Notes under the pieces: generated by a model | Seen by the model: only the letters and a program-made list of their open reading frames with translations | What the model was told of the DNA's origin: nothing | Databases searched by the model: none | Shown: positions 6,537 through 14,504 of the stretch, one piece after another | How positions within the stretch are numbered: position 1 is the stretch's first letter | Layout of the letters: each line of letters begins with the position of its first letter | Translations under genes and position numbers: made by a program | NCBI GenBank assembly: GCA_964553885.1 | Contig: CAZKLP010000010.1 | Span: 1 to 24,509 of the forward strand | DNA: 24,509 nt | Source: JACPHB01 sp964553885 | GTDB lineage: Bacteria > Patescibacteriota > Minisyncoccia > UBA10092 | Direction of reading: 5' to 3'

Positions 6537-8975
6537 CTAAATAACTAGGTTTATTAACCTATTGGGGACAAAAATTATTTTCTGGGGTAATTTATTACCA
6601 AGATATTTCTTAACCGCTTCGCGTTTTAAAACAAGCTTTTCTACTTCCAGATTTTCAAGTTTTTTGGAAATTTTAATTTTATCGCGCATTTTGCCGTTGA
6701 TTTGGATTATGAGTTCATACTCTGCCTCTTCTGTAAGCTTGATGTTATAAACCGGCCATGCTTCTAAATGAATAGATTTTCTATTTCCAAGCATTACCCA
6801 AAGTTCTTCCATAAAATGCGGCGCGAACGGCGCTAACAATTTTAAAAATATTTTAGCGGTATCTTTAGAAATATTTTCTTTTTCAATTCCATTAAATAAA
6901 ATCATGAGCGCGCTTATTCCGGTATTGAACCGTAATGTCTCAATATCATCCCCCACCTTCTTAATTGTCTGATGTAATAATTTTTGTAAATTATCACTAG
7001 TTTTTAAAATTGTCTCCCTACGGGAGATGTCCCTAAAGGACAAAAATTTAGCATATATTCTATCCAGGAATCTTTTTATTCCCAATATCCCTTTCGGATT
7101 CCAACGGCCTCCTTGGCTGTACTCGCCCATGAAACACAGGTGCATCTTGACGGTATCGGCGCTAAACTCTCTGACCAAACTGTCCGGATCAACAATATTG
7201 CCGCGAGATTTAGACATTTTTTGCCCGTCCTCTCCCAAAATAACCCCTTGGTGGCGCAACGATGTAAACGGCTCGTCAAATTTCAGATATCCCATTTTTT
7301 TTAAGGCCTTAATAAAAAATCGGGAATAAAGGAGGTGTAAAACCGCGTGTTCGGCTCCGCCGATGTACATATTCACCGGCAACCATGATTTTAATTTTTC
7401 CGGATCGGCAAATCGCTTTTTATTTAGCGGATCGGTATAACGCAAAAAATACCAGGATGAATCAACAAAGGTGTCCATTGTGTCGGTTTCCCGCCTTGCT
7501 TTGTCACCGCATTTTGGGCACTTTACATTCATAAAACTTTTGACTCTATCTAACGGAGATTTGCCTCCCATGACAGGCTTAAAATTTTTAAGCGGTGGTA
7601 ATTTTACCGGTAAATCTTTTTCTGACACAGGAACAATGCCACCTGGCGCTGAACCTGTAGAAGCACATTTCCCGCAATAAATAATGGGAATTGGCACGCC
7701 CCAATATCTTTGGCGGGAAATAATCCAATCACGTATTTTATATTGAGTTGAAAAATCTCCCAAACCATCTTTTTTAAGTTTTTCGGTAATTTTTTTCCTG
7801 CCATCGGCTGATTTCAAACCGGTGAACTCACCGGAATTAATCATTAATCCTCCCTCGGAATACGGCTTATCTTCAGGCCATTCGCGCCCGGGATCAATAA
7901 CTTTTATTATGGGCAGATTAAATTTTTTAGCGAACTCAAAGTCGCGCTCATCATGAGCCGGCACCGCCATAATAGCGCCAGTTCCATAGCTCATTAAAAC
8001 ATAATCGGAAATCCAGACAGGAACTTTTTCATTATTAACAGGATTTATCGCGTAAGCGCCAGTAAATACTCCGGTTTTTTCTTTTTCAAGAGATGTTCTT
8101 TCAATTTCCGTTTTAAGATGGGTATTGGTGACATAATGGCGGACCCTTTCTTTTTGCGCTCTGACCGTGATTTGTTCTACCAGCGGATGTTCCGGCGAAA
8201 GCACCATATAGGTAGCGCCAAAAAGCGTATCCGACCTGGTTGTGAAAATCGGTATTTGGTACTTAGTATTTAGTATTTTGAATTGAACAATAGCTCCAAT
8301 TGATTTTCCTATCCAGTTCTTTTGCATCAGCTTGGTGCGTTCCGGCCAATCCAATTTATCCAAGCCCTCCAATAATTCTTCGGCGTAATCGGTTATTTTT
8401 AGCATCCACTGGTCAATTTCTTTCTGAATAACCAAGGTATCAGGATGCCGCCAGCATTTGCCGTCAACTACCTGCTCATTTGCCAGAATCGCCTGATCTT
8501 TCGGGCACCAATTGGCCAGCGCTTTCTTTTTATAAGCAAGGCCCGTTTCAAACATTTTTAAAAATATCCACTGCGTCCATTTGTAATAAGAGGGATCCGC
8601 CGTAATTACCTCGCGAGACCAATCGTAAGTCGCGCCAAGCGACTTAAGCTGGCTCCTCATTGTCCCAATATTTTTATAAGTCCAGTTTTTGGGATGAATT
8701 TTTCTTGTTATCGCCGCGTTTTCCGCAGGCAATCCGAAAGCGTCAAAACCTATCGGGCTTAAAACATTAAATCCCTGCATTCTTTTAAAGCGGGCATAAA
8801 CATCGGCCGGCGCGAAATTATACCAATGACCAATATGAAGATTGCCCGAAGGATACGGGAACATCACCAAATGATAAAAGTTTTGTTTACCCTTAACCTT
8901 ATCCTTAGTTTTATATAGTTTCTCTTTGTCCCAGATTTTCTGCCACTTTTTTTCTATTTTTTGAGCATCATACAT
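6537..8975 (-). CDS. leuS: Leucyl-tRNA synthetase
   Basis: This enzyme charges tRNA-Leu in the cytoplasm. At 812 residues it is close to the normal bacterial length. It has the class I signatures HIGH at residues 47-50 (PSGNLHIGHWYNF) and KMSKS at 586-590 (EDGQKMSKSRGN). A Cys4 zinc module (YCGKC..., CPKCGDKA) precedes TDTMDTFVDSSWYFLRY. The editing domain follows RTKLMQKNWIGKS and includes TTRSDTLFG and the conserved YGTGAIMAVPAHDERDF. The C-terminus ends FVPNRLINLVI, as usual. Three segments look inserted: FKILNTKYQIPIF at a heptanucleotide repeat (8251-8278), ASTGSAPGG within the zinc module (about 7639-7666), and FRDISRRETI at short inverted repeats (7013-7041). The frame is intact, so the enzyme should be active. 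It starts at the ATG at 8975 without an obvious Shine-Dalgarno, divergent from the aldehyde dehydrogenase gene. Confidence 0.97.
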   Translation of the reverse strand: MYDAQKIEKKWQKIWDKEKLYKTKDKVKGKQNFYHLVMFPYPSGNLHIGHWYNFAPADVYARFKRMQGFNVLSPIGFDAFGLPAENAAITRKIHPKNWTYKNIGTMRSQLKSLGATYDWSREVITADPSYYKWTQWIFLKMFETGLAYKKKALANWCPKDQAILANEQVVDGKCWRHPDTLVIQKEIDQWMLKITDYAEELLEGLDKLDWPERTKLMQKNWIGKSIGAIVQFKILNTKYQIPIFTTRSDTLFGATYMVLSPEHPLVEQITVRAQKERVRHYVTNTHLKTEIERTSLEKEKTGVFTGAYAINPVNNEKVPVWISDYVLMSYGTGAIMAVPAHDERDFEFAKKFNLPIIKVIDPGREWPEDKPYSEGGLMINSGEFTGLKSADGRKKITEKLKKDGLGDFSTQYKIRDWIISRQRYWGVPIPIIYCGKCASTGSAPGGIVPVSEKDLPVKLPPLKNFKPVMGGKSPLDRVKSFMNVKCPKCGDKARRETDTMDTFVDSSWYFLRYTDPLNKKRFADPEKLKSWLPVNMYIGGAEHAVLHLLYSRFFIKALKKMGYLKFDEPFTSLRHQGVILGEDGQKMSKSRGNIVDPDSLVREFSADTVKMHLCFMGEYSQGGRWNPKGILGIKRFLDRIYAKFLSFRDISRRETILKTSDNLQKLLHQTIKKVGDDIETLRFNTGISALMILFNGIEKENISKDTAKIFLKLLAPFAPHFMEELWVMLGNRKSIHLEAWPVYNIKLTEEAEYELIIQINGKMRDKIKISKKLENLEVEKLVLKREAVKKYLGNKLPQKIIFVPNRLINLVI
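7013..7041. repeat. Two short inverted repeats inside leuS
   Basis: TCTCCC-TAC-GGGAGA (7013-7027) is followed by GTCC...GGAC (7029-7041). They encode FRDISRRETI, a segment between the catalytic core and the anticodon-binding domain that looks like an insertion. Confidence 0.4.
7639..7666 (-). repeat. Probable short element inside the leuS zinc module
   Basis: It encodes ASTGSAPGG directly after YCGKC, where other LeuRS proteins go straight to VPV. The bases GCTTCTACAGGTTCAGC resemble dispersed short repeats seen in many bacterial genomes. Only one copy is present here, so the call is tentative. Confidence 0.3.
8251..8278. repeat. Degenerate heptanucleotide repeat in leuS
   Basis: Four 7-mers (GGTATTT, GGTACTT, AGTATTT, AGTATTT) encode LNTKYQIPI. 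They are the same repeat type as 3293-3327 and sit at the boundary of the editing domain. Confidence 0.7.
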
Positions 8976-8997
8976 GTTATTTAGTTTAACTAAAAAA

Positions 8998-9026
8998 ATT
9001 ACCTAAGGCAATTGACAAATTGTCAA
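8998..9026 (-). promoter_or_regulatory. Predicted leuS promoter
   Basis: On the minus strand, TTGACA (9021-9026) and GGTAAT (8998-9003) are 17 bp apart, upstream of the leuS ATG at 8975. The -35 is one half of the palindrome TTGACAAATTGTCAA. A further small inverted repeat (TTTAGTTTAACTAAA, 8980-8994) lies in the predicted leader. Confidence 0.45.
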
Positions 9027-9040
9027 AATTGATTTATTAA
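9012..9040 (+). promoter_or_regulatory. Predicted promoter of the aldehyde dehydrogenase gene, with palindromic -35
   Basis: TTGACA (9012-9017) and TATTAA (9035-9040) are 17 bp apart and point at the gene starting at 9087. The -35 lies in the palindrome TTGACAAATTGTCAA (9012-9026), which also supplies the leuS -35 on the other strand, so one regulator could affect both. Confidence 0.5.
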
Positions 9041-9086
9041 ATAGATACTTTTAGTAATTTAAAAAACCAATATGGAGGAAGTTCTT

Positions 9087-10619
9087 ATGGACTATGAAAT
9101 CAGAGGTCAGTTGAACATTATGCAGCGGTTGGGCATCAAAGCTGTTAATTCCGGCGCTTGCGATGGATCCTGGCTCGCGAATCCGAGCGGCAAAGAACTT
9201 GCTTCAATAAATCCCTCGACTAATGGTATTATCGCGCGAATAAAGCAAGCCGGACACGATGATTATGAACGAGTAATGAAATCGGCACAGGAAACATTTA
9301 AAACATGGCGAATATTGCCCGCCCCTAGGCGCGGCGAAATCGTGCGGCAAATAGGCAATAAGCTTCGCGAACATAAAAAGGAATTGGGCGCTTTGGTGTC
9401 GCTTGAGATGGGAAAAATTATTGCCGAAGGCGAGGGTGAAGTTCAGGAAATGATTGATATCTGCGACTTTGCCGCGGGACTTTCCCGCCAGCTTTACGGC
9501 CTCACAATGCATAGCGAACGACCCGGCCACCGGATGTACGAACAGTGGCATCCTCTTGGTCCTGTTGGAATTATAACCGCTTTTAACTTTCCTGTTGCAG
9601 TCTGGGCTTGGAATGCCACTATTGCCGCCGTTTGCGGCAACACTATGATTTGGAAACCGTCAAGCGAAACTCCATTATGCGCTATTGCGGTTCAAAATAT
9701 CTGTAATCGCGTAATGGAAAATAACAACCTTTATGGAATTTTTAATCTGGTTATCGGATCCGGCAAAACAATCGGAGAAACAATGATCCATGACCGACGG
9801 ATTCCGCTTATCAGCGCCACCGGCTCCTGTGAAATGGGTCGGCAAATCGCCGAAACGGTAAGTAAAAGATTCGGAAAAACCATATTGGAACTCGGCGGCA
9901 ACAACGCCGTAATTGTTATGGACGATGCCAATATTGATTTGGCAGTCCGAGCCATTCTTTTTGGCGCCATAGGAACATCGGGACAGCGCTGTACCACAAT
10001 TAGGCGGCTTATCGTTCAGAAAAAAATTTTTAAAGAATTGACTGAAAGGCTTGTTAGCGCTTATAGCCAAATAACCATTGGTAATCCATTGAATCCAAAA
10101 ACTCTTATGGGACCACTAGTAAATAACCGCGCTGTAAATGACATGGCCTTTGCTATTGAAAGAATAAAAGGACAAGGCGGTGAAATTATTTATGGAAGCG
10201 AAAAAATTTTAGGACACGGATTTTTTGTTAAACCCGCGCTTGTGAAAGCGACAAAATATTTACCAATCATGCGCGAAGAAACATTCGCGCCCGTTCTTTA
10301 CATCATTGAAGTCAACGATTTGGAAGAAGCGATTGAAGTAAATAATAATGTGCGGCAAGGGCTTTCTTCGGCAATTTTCACCAATAGTCTCGTTGCCGCG
10401 GAAACATTTTTAAGCCATCGCGGAAGCGACTGCGGTATCGCCAATGTTAATATCGGGACAAGCGGCGCGGAAATTGGCGGAGCTTTCGGCGGAGAGAAAG
10501 ATACCGGAGGCGGCCGTGAAGCCGGAAGCGATTCTTGGAAGGCCTATATGCGGCGGCAAACATGCACTATTAATTGGTCTGGGAACCTTCCGCTTGCTCA
10601 GGGAATTAAATTCGGATGA
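9087..10619 (+). CDS. ALDH7 (antiquitin)-type aldehyde dehydrogenase
   Basis: This is an NAD(P)-dependent aldehyde dehydrogenase. The closest family is ALDH7 (antiquitin, AmaB/Pcd type), whose members oxidise alpha-aminoadipic semialdehyde in lysine catabolism and other aldehydes. Family marks are the C-terminal GGEKDTGGGREAGSDSWK and RRQTCTINWS, then LPLAQGIKF. Catalytic residues are present: Asn167 (TAFNFPVAVW), Lys190 (IWKPSSETP), Glu268 (LELGGNNAV) and Cys302 (GQRCTT). The ATG at 9087 is preferred (510 residues): GGAGG at 9074-9078 is an ideal 8 nt before it, whereas the upstream in-frame ATG at 9072 overlaps that site. It is the only plus-strand gene, with its own promoter and a terminator at 10628-10650. 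No lysine-degradation genes are nearby, so the natural substrate is open; general aldehyde detoxification is possible. Horizontal acquisition is plausible but unproven. Confidence 0.93.
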   Translation: MDYEIRGQLNIMQRLGIKAVNSGACDGSWLANPSGKELASINPSTNGIIARIKQAGHDDYERVMKSAQETFKTWRILPAPRRGEIVRQIGNKLREHKKELGALVSLEMGKIIAEGEGEVQEMIDICDFAAGLSRQLYGLTMHSERPGHRMYEQWHPLGPVGIITAFNFPVAVWAWNATIAAVCGNTMIWKPSSETPLCAIAVQNICNRVMENNNLYGIFNLVIGSGKTIGETMIHDRRIPLISATGSCEMGRQIAETVSKRFGKTILELGGNNAVIVMDDANIDLAVRAILFGAIGTSGQRCTTIRRLIVQKKIFKELTERLVSAYSQITIGNPLNPKTLMGPLVNNRAVNDMAFAIERIKGQGGEIIYGSEKILGHGFFVKPALVKATKYLPIMREETFAPVLYIIEVNDLEEAIEVNNNVRQGLSSAIFTNSLVAAETFLSHRGSDCGIANVNIGTSGAEIGGAFGGEKDTGGGREAGSDSWKAYMRRQTCTINWSGNLPLAQGIKFG

Positions 10620-10627
10620 TAACTATT

Positions 10628-10650
10628 AAAACCCCACCGTGTGGGGTTTT
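10628..10650. terminator. Bidirectional intrinsic terminator
   Basis: A perfect 10-bp stem (AAAACCCCAC / GTGGGGTTTT) with a CGT loop lies between two convergent genes. It has a T-run on both strands, so it can end both the aldehyde dehydrogenase transcript and the glyS-tatD operon. Confidence 0.88.
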
Positions 10651-10721
10651 AAAATTGATTGGATTTTCCAAATTGCAGGTTTTCAGCCGATCGGAAATAA
10701 ACATGCAAATTGACCTTAAAA

Positions 10722-11510
10722 TCATTTTATATTAAAAAGTTTTATCGCATTTTCTGTTGCTTTATCCGCAACTTCTTTGAAACTTAATCTTTTCCATTCG
10801 GCTATTTTTCGCGCCACAAACTCAACATAAACCGGTTCGTTGCGCCGGCCTCTGTGAGGAATGGGCGCCGCGAATGGCGCGTCAGTTTCAATTAAAATCC
10901 GATCAATCGGAACAAATTCCACAACTTCTTTATATTCGTTGGCAAACGTTATTGGTCCGGCAAATGAAATATAAAATCCCAAGTCCAAAAATTTTTTAGC
11001 GGTTTCTTTGGATCCGGAGAAAAAATGCGCAACGCCATTACCGGTTGAAATATTTAAATATTTAAATTTCAAAATTTCAATCGCATCTTCGTAAGCATCT
11101 TGGGTGCCAACTGAAGAACGGCAATGAAGAATAAGCGGTTTTTTTAATTCTTGCGCTATTTCAATTTGTTTAACAAAAATTTCTTTTTGCCTTGTAATTT
11201 CCGCTTCGCTCGGTGAACGGAAATAATCCAGCCCGCACTCGCCTATCGCGACAACATTTAGGATTTTCGCCAATTCTCTATATTTAGAGATATCAAAATT
11301 TTCTTTCAGATTATCATTTGGATGCAAACCGACTGAAGCCCACATAAAATCGGGGTATTTTTTTGAGAGTTCAACCGCCCTCTCGGACTCTTCAAAATCA
11401 GTCCCGACGTTTACAACTTTAATATCAAAATCGCGAAGTTTTTTTATAACCTCTTCGCGATCATTGTCAAACTGCGAAAAATGAAGATGAGAGTGCGAAT
11501 CAAACAGCAT
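10722..11510 (-). CDS. tatD: TatD-family metal-dependent hydrolase (DNase)
   Basis: A TIM-barrel metal-dependent nuclease of the amidohydrolase superfamily, of the usual length (262 residues). Metal ligands are visible: the HxH at the start (FDSHSHLHFSQFD), Glu in IGECGLDYF, His in LILHCRSS, His in VAHFFSG, and Asp in LIETDAPFAAP. TatD proteins act as DNases and may have roles in DNA repair or quality control. Its ATG directly follows the metG stop codon, a pairing of metG and tatD common in bacteria, so translation is probably coupled. The segment KFKYLNISTGN, near the middle, is encoded by an AT-rich stretch with roughly 7-bp periodicity (about 11046-11080) and may be a small insertion. Confidence 0.93.
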   Translation of the reverse strand: MLFDSHSHLHFSQFDNDREEVIKKLRDFDIKVVNVGTDFEESERAVELSKKYPDFMWASVGLHPNDNLKENFDISKYRELAKILNVVAIGECGLDYFRSPSEAEITRQKEIFVKQIEIAQELKKPLILHCRSSVGTQDAYEDAIEILKFKYLNISTGNGVAHFFSGSKETAKKFLDLGFYISFAGPITFANEYKEVVEFVPIDRILIETDAPFAAPIPHRGRRNEPVYVEFVARKIAEWKRLSFKEVADKATENAIKLFNIK

Positions 11511-12995
11511 TTATTTCAATCGAGGGAATAAAACACCGCTTTTTTTATTTTTAATAAGGTCGGCGATTTTTTCGGAAGTTTCCGGAAGAAATGGTTCAAT
11601 CAGCTGACCTATTTCTGAAATCAAAAACAAAAGTGAGCCGACGATTTTTTTATAATCCGGAGAGCTGGAATCCAGTGCCCATGGTTTTTTATCATCTATA
11701 TATTTGTCCCCGACTGAAACAAGCTGCCAAGCAGCCGCTATTGCTTCATTGAATTTGAATTCATTTATAAATTCTTCAATATTTTTATCCGCGTCTTTTA
11801 TAATTTCATCAAACAACCCGCTTTGAACGGAAATATCCGATTTTTCAGCCAATGCCAAAATGCGAGCAACTAAATTACCTATCCCCTTGGCTAAATCGCT
11901 GTTGTATCTTTCTTCAAATTTTCCGTAAGTAAAATCGCCGTCTCCGCCGGATGGAATTTCCCTCAAAAGATAATAACGCAAGGCGTCGGCGCCATATTTT
12001 TTTACCACTTCGAACGGGTCAATTACGTTTCCGATTGTTTTTGACATTTTTTCGCCGCCAACTGATATAAAGCCGTGGACAAAGATGGCTTTTGGCAGCG
12101 GCAAGCCAGCCGCAATAAGCATGCCGGGCCAAATAGCGGCGTGAAACCGCAAAATATCTTTGCCGATAACATGGACATCGGCTGGCCAATATTTTTTAAA
12201 TTTGGATTCATCTTCACCGCCATAGCCCAGAGCGGAAATATAATTTGAAAGCGCGTCGCACCAGACATACATCGTATGATCCGGGTCATCGGGAACGGGA
12301 ACGCCCCAGCTCAAATTCTTACTCGGCCTGGAAAAACTTATGTCTTCAAGTCCTTCTTTTAAAAGCGATAGAATTTCATTCTTTCTTGTTTCAGGAATAA
12401 TTCGTAATTCGTTATCTTTAATTTTTGATTCTATTTCCTTGGAATATTTTGAAAGACGGAAAAAATAATTTTCTTCTTCAATTATCTCTGGTTTAGTTTT
12501 ATGGATAGCACAAACATAGTCAACTTCGACGCTTTGGTCGGAGTCCCGACCCTTTGGCGTCGGGACTAAGTCTTTTTCGGTTACAAACGCTTCATGTCCT
12601 ACACAATAAAGCCCTTTGTAATTTTTCTTATAAATATCACCGGCTCTTTCCAGTTCTTGCCATAATTTCTGCGCTCCGGGCCAGTGACGCTTCTGGTCGG
12701 AAGTCCTGATAAAATCATCCCATGATAAATTCAGCGCTTCTTTAAGCGCCTTAAATTTTTCAGAAATTTCGTCAACAAATTCCTTGGGCGACTTTCCCGC
12801 GGCCTCTGCGGCTCTAACAATTTTTACACCGTGTTCATCCGTTCCTGTTAAAAAGAAAGTTTCATCGCCATTTTTATGGTGATAACGCGCCAAAACATCC
12901 GTCTGAATAATCTCCATGGCAAAACCGACATGAGGGTCGGCATTAACATACGGTATTGAAGTTGTTATATAAAATTTCTTATTTATTTTTGCCAT
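11511..12995 (-). CDS. metG: Methionyl-tRNA synthetase (short form)
   Basis: This enzyme charges initiator and elongator tRNA-Met. The 494-residue protein is the short form without the C-terminal tRNA-binding/dimerisation domain. Signatures are YVNADPHVGFAMEI (residues 17-30) and KMSKTIGN. The first is HVGF rather than HIGH, so the last His of the motif is Phe. The core has YKGLYCVGHEAFVTEKDL, NYFFRLSKYSKEIE, WGVPVPDDPDHTMYVWCDAL and HVIGKDILRFHAAIWP. A hairpin at 12542-12567 adds a short insertion (VPTPKGRDSD) near residues 143-151 in the connective region. It overlaps the upstream membrane-protein gene by 17 bp and abuts tatD, so it is part of the glyS-tatD operon. Confidence 0.96.
   Translation of the reverse strand: MAKINKKFYITTSIPYVNADPHVGFAMEIIQTDVLARYHHKNGDETFFLTGTDEHGVKIVRAAEAAGKSPKEFVDEISEKFKALKEALNLSWDDFIRTSDQKRHWPGAQKLWQELERAGDIYKKNYKGLYCVGHEAFVTEKDLVPTPKGRDSDQSVEVDYVCAIHKTKPEIIEEENYFFRLSKYSKEIESKIKDNELRIIPETRKNEILSLLKEGLEDISFSRPSKNLSWGVPVPDDPDHTMYVWCDALSNYISALGYGGEDESKFKKYWPADVHVIGKDILRFHAAIWPGMLIAAGLPLPKAIFVHGFISVGGEKMSKTIGNVIDPFEVVKKYGADALRYYLLREIPSGGDGDFTYGKFEERYNSDLAKGIGNLVARILALAEKSDISVQSGLFDEIIKDADKNIEEFINEFKFNEAIAAAWQLVSVGDKYIDDKKPWALDSSSPDYKKIVGSLLFLISEIGQLIEPFLPETSEKIADLIKNKKSGVLFPRLK
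12542..12567. repeat. Inverted repeat inside metG
   Basis: Perfect 9-bp arms (AGTCCCGAC / GTCGGGACT) surround an 8-nt loop. Translated in frame as VPTPKGRDSD in the connective region, where related enzymes are shorter. Confidence 0.65.
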
Positions 12996-13401
12996 TTCTA
13001 ATAATAAAGTAAATTCCGGCCGATAAAGCGCCTAGTAAATCAAAAATTAAATCGGTCAGGGTATCGAAATAAACGGAAATGCTCTTCGGAGATAATCCAA
13101 AAGTTCCATGCCGATAAAAAAAGATGAACTCATACCATTCCCATATTACTCCGAGTATTAAAGCGCCGCCGGAAAAGATTATAATTTTCATTAAAAACGC
13201 GGTATCCGTTTTATGATACTTGCGCGTGGCGCCAAAAATAAATTTAATAAAGAAAAAAGCGTAAACTCCACCGAGAAAATGAAAACTATTGGCAAACCAC
13301 CAGCTAAATAGCGACGTCAAACCAAAATACCAGCCGAATAGAAAAGAAGCCAGAACGATAAGGCCTCCTAAAAACAACAAAAATAGAAATTTTATTATCA
13401 C
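12979..13401 (-). CDS. Small multi-pass membrane protein, DUF2238/VanZ-like
   Basis: The 140-residue protein has about four membrane segments: residues 4-28, 33-55, 72-90 and 112-134. The sequences GVIWEWYEF and, later, DTLTDLIFDLLGALSAG resemble the acidic motif of DUF2238 (YjdF) and VanZ-like membrane proteins. That match is from memory of the motif and is moderate. The biochemical role is unknown. The start is GTG at 13401, sharing its G with the TAG stop of the upstream permease gene. The 3' end overlaps metG by 17 bp. These overlaps argue for translational coupling in the operon. Confidence 0.7.
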   Translation of the reverse strand: MIIKFLFLLFLGGLIVLASFLFGWYFGLTSLFSWWFANSFHFLGGVYAFFFIKFIFGATRKYHKTDTAFLMKIIIFSGGALILGVIWEWYEFIFFYRHGTFGLSPKSISVYFDTLTDLIFDLLGALSAGIYFIIRNGKNK

Positions 13402-14480
13402 TATATTAGCGTTTCTGAATTTATATTTTTTATAGGCGCAACCGCAAGCCCAACCGGAGAACTGACCGATTTCTTTTTCGCCAAGTCAACAAAGAACTCG
13501 TCAACCACGGCCGCCAAAGGAACGGCTAAAAGAATTCCTAAAATTCCTCCTAATTTCGCGCCAACTAAAATAGCGAGAATAACCGCCACAGGATTAAGTC
13601 CAACCAGTTTTTTTATAAGAAGCGGAACCAAAATATGGTTTTCAAGTTGTTGAACGGCAATAAAGAAAATAAGAGTCCAAAGCCCTAAAACCGCCGATTG
13701 AGACAATGCCAAAAGCGTCGCGAGACCGCCGGCTATTATCGGACCGACAAAAGGAACGATTTCAAGCATCCCCACGGCTATAGCAATAAGAAAAGCGTAT
13801 TTTACTCCCAAAATCCAAAGGCCAACGCCAACAACTACCGCGATAAAAATACTCAAAAGCAGTTGGGCTTGCAGCCAGCGGCCCATTTTTTTCTGAGCCC
13901 TAACCCATAAGCTATGCGCATAGGCCTCAAATTGAGGCGGCATCACCGAACTTAAAAAATCATCTAAAGCGCCTCGAGATAAAGCCAGATAAAAAGAAAC
14001 CACCAGAACCACCAAAAAAGAAATAACGCCGCCGAATATGGATGAAGCGTAAGAAATCAGCGAAGTAAAGCTTGGAATTTGACCGGTCAGTTGAGTTAAT
14101 AAGTCGTGAAGATTTGCTGAAAGCCCCGGTAAAAATGTTATGGTGCCGGCAACTTCCTCTATTTTACCGAAATAAGTCGGATAATTTTCCGAAAAATTTC
14201 TAAGCTGGTCAAGCATAAGCGGCAAAAGAATATAAATTAAAGCCGCAAAAAATACGAAAAACAAAATATAAATTACGATTAAAGACAGAAGGCGGGGAAT
14301 TTTTTTGGCTTCGGAGTACTGAAGCAGGGGCTCAATTGCCGAAGAAATTATAACGGCAAAAATCAAAATCCCTATAATGTCGCGAACCATATAAAGCAAA
14401 ACTGCCAGAACGCCAATTAAAAGCGCCCAAAGTATTGTTTTGGGTGAAATTTCTATAATTGTCCTTTTGCCTGCGGCCAT
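13401..14480 (-). CDS. AI-2E family transporter
   Basis: A 359-residue polytopic membrane protein with about eight hydrophobic segments, including the N-terminal pair (ILWALLIGVLAVLLYMV, IIGILIFAVIISSAIEPLL). The C-terminal half is typical: YAFLIAIAVGMLEIVPFVGP, then QQLENHILVPLLIKKLVGLN and LGGILGILLAVPLAAVVDEF. The family includes TqsA (AI-2 export) and PerM, but most members have no proven substrate and some work as ion antiporters, so AI-2 transport should not be assumed. The gene lies 24 bp downstream of the M16 peptidase gene and overlaps the next gene by one base. Confidence 0.9.
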   Translation of the reverse strand: MAAGKRTIIEISPKTILWALLIGVLAVLLYMVRDIIGILIFAVIISSAIEPLLQYSEAKKIPRLLSLIVIYILFFVFFAALIYILLPLMLDQLRNFSENYPTYFGKIEEVAGTITFLPGLSANLHDLLTQLTGQIPSFTSLISYASSIFGGVISFLVVLVVSFYLALSRGALDDFLSSVMPPQFEAYAHSLWVRAQKKMGRWLQAQLLLSIFIAVVVGVGLWILGVKYAFLIAIAVGMLEIVPFVGPIIAGGLATLLALSQSAVLGLWTLIFFIAVQQLENHILVPLLIKKLVGLNPVAVILAILVGAKLGGILGILLAVPLAAVVDEFFVDLAKKKSVSSPVGLAVAPIKNINSETLI

Positions 14481-14504
14481 AAAAAATATTACGGCTCAAT
14501 TGTA

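Noticed and set aside
9072..9086. Aldehyde dehydrogenase start at the first ATG (9072)
   Set aside because: The GGAGG at 9074-9078 would then be inside the gene; it is ideally spaced for the ATG at 9087.
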